From JABDPF01 sp036351055 (GTDB taxonomy: Bacteria > Pseudomonadota > Gammaproteobacteria > Xanthomonadales > SZUA-36), in contig JAZBOH010000214.1 of NCBI GenBank assembly GCA_036351055.1, forward strand, positions 1-14,840: 14,840 nt of DNA. The letters run 5' to 3'. This document shows, piece after piece, positions 14,555 through 14,840 of the stretch; position 1 is the stretch's first letter; the number at the start of each line of letters is the position of its first letter. The notes beneath the pieces were generated by a model. That model saw only the letters and a list, made by a program, of their open reading frames with translations, was not told the DNA's origin and did not search any database. The translations under genes were made by a program, and so were the position numbers.

Positions 14555-14616
14555 AAAAGGTACCGGATCCATTTATTGCGTTTTCAGGTGCAATAAATGG
14601 ATCCGGTACCTTTTTC
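14553..14616. terminator. Bidirectional terminator, 27-bp perfect stem (hairpin C)
   Basis: The arms 14553-14579 and 14590-14616 are perfectly complementary around a 10-base loop. The stem runs from an A5/T5 edge through GGTACCGGATCCATTTATTGC. With A-tract and T-tract on opposite sides it is an intrinsic terminator in both directions. It spans exactly from inside the permease stop (TGA 14552-14554) to the stop of the convergent gene (14616-14618). Its arm matches GGTACCGGATACATTT of the upstream composite, with one change (A to C). Confidence 0.9.
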
Positions 14617-14840
14617 TACCCGGCTTCCAGGCGCCAGCGTTTGTGGGTCAGCAAGACGGTGAAAAACAGCAGGACGCCGGCGAGGGACCACCAGGCATTC
14701 ACCACCAGGGGACCCCTTTCACGCGGTTCGCTGTCATACGGGATTCCCGCTTTCCCGGCCAGGGCCTTGATATTCAGCAGGTGCAGCACGGGGATTCCCC
14801 GGCCGAGCGCAAAGCCGATGACCCCCGCTCCGGCCTGATC
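14616..14840 (-). CDS. C-terminal fragment, poly-gamma-glutamate system protein-like (5' end beyond window)
   Basis: Read on the minus strand, the frame is open from the window edge to a TAG at 14616-14618, giving 74 visible residues. They begin DQAGAGVIGFALGRGIPVLH, continue LLNIKALAGKAGIPYDSEP, and end with one hydrophobic helix (WWSLAGVLLFFTVLL) and a short basic tail (THKRWRLEAG). The block RGIPVLHLLNIKALA-x-x-x-GIP resembles what I remember of the C-terminus of proteins annotated as poly-gamma-glutamate system protein (PgsW-like), where it precedes a membrane anchor. This is recognition from a short fragment, so the name is tentative; that it is coding is much safer, since composition, membrane helix and stop placement against the shared terminator all agree. 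If the name is right, PgsB/PgsC-like genes should follow or precede it outside the window. Confidence 0.6.
   Translation of the reverse strand, partial: DQAGAGVIGFALGRGIPVLHLLNIKALAGKAGIPYDSEPRERGPLVVNAWWSLAGVLLFFTVLLTHKRWRLEAG

Noticed and set aside
14641..14838. 65-residue plus-strand frame at the right edge
   Set aside because: The opposite strand gives a better protein with a membrane helix, and its stop abuts the shared terminator.

Overview
The window is about 14.8 kb of GC-rich, densely packed chromosomal DNA. The gene content (an RND efflux operon, lipoproteins with Gram-negative lipoboxes, a bacterial-type PEP carboxylase, an AmpG-like permease and WFDP-SGQGF repeats on a secreted protein) suggests a gammaproteobacterium, perhaps near the Xanthomonadales, Chromatiales or Wenzhouxiangella-type lineages. 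That placement is inference; there is no rRNA or other phylogenetic marker. I see no phage, CRISPR, tRNA, integrase or transposase genes.

Left part (1-2034): the 3' portion of a flavin nitroreductase of the iodotyrosine-deiodinase-like type (+), a small membrane protein (-), a LEA type 2 lipoprotein (+) and a CsgA-like short-chain dehydrogenase (-). The two convergent pairs overlap by a few bases at their stops.

Middle left (2104-7018): a classic efflux operon on the minus strand. It runs from a TetR-type repressor through a membrane-fusion lipoprotein to an AcrB/HAE1-type RND pump, joined by two ATGA overlaps. A near-perfect 22-bp palindrome lies just upstream of the repressor's best start codon and is almost certainly the repressor's operator. 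No outer-membrane channel gene is present, so the pump presumably borrows a TolC/OprM protein encoded elsewhere.

Middle right (7074-13061): phosphoenolpyruvate carboxylase (-) diverges from a large secreted protein of 1072 residues (+). That protein has a signal peptide, a zinc amidase/PGRP domain, a propeller-like region with recurring TDG turns, and two C-terminal WFDP-SGQGF repeats with conserved cysteine pairs.

Right end (13062-14840): an AmpG-like MFS permease (+) is bracketed by related hairpin sequences built on the arm GGTACCGGATnCATTT. Upstream is a composite of two hairpins in inverted orientation, resembling a REP doublet (REPIN). Downstream is a single 27-bp perfect stem that exactly fills the gap between the permease stop and the stop of a convergent gene, whose tail resembles poly-gamma-glutamate system proteins.

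Nothing here is clearly a new multi-gene system. The most unusual items are the hairpin family around the permease, the architecture of the secreted amidase, and the deiodinase-like lid residues in the nitroreductase.
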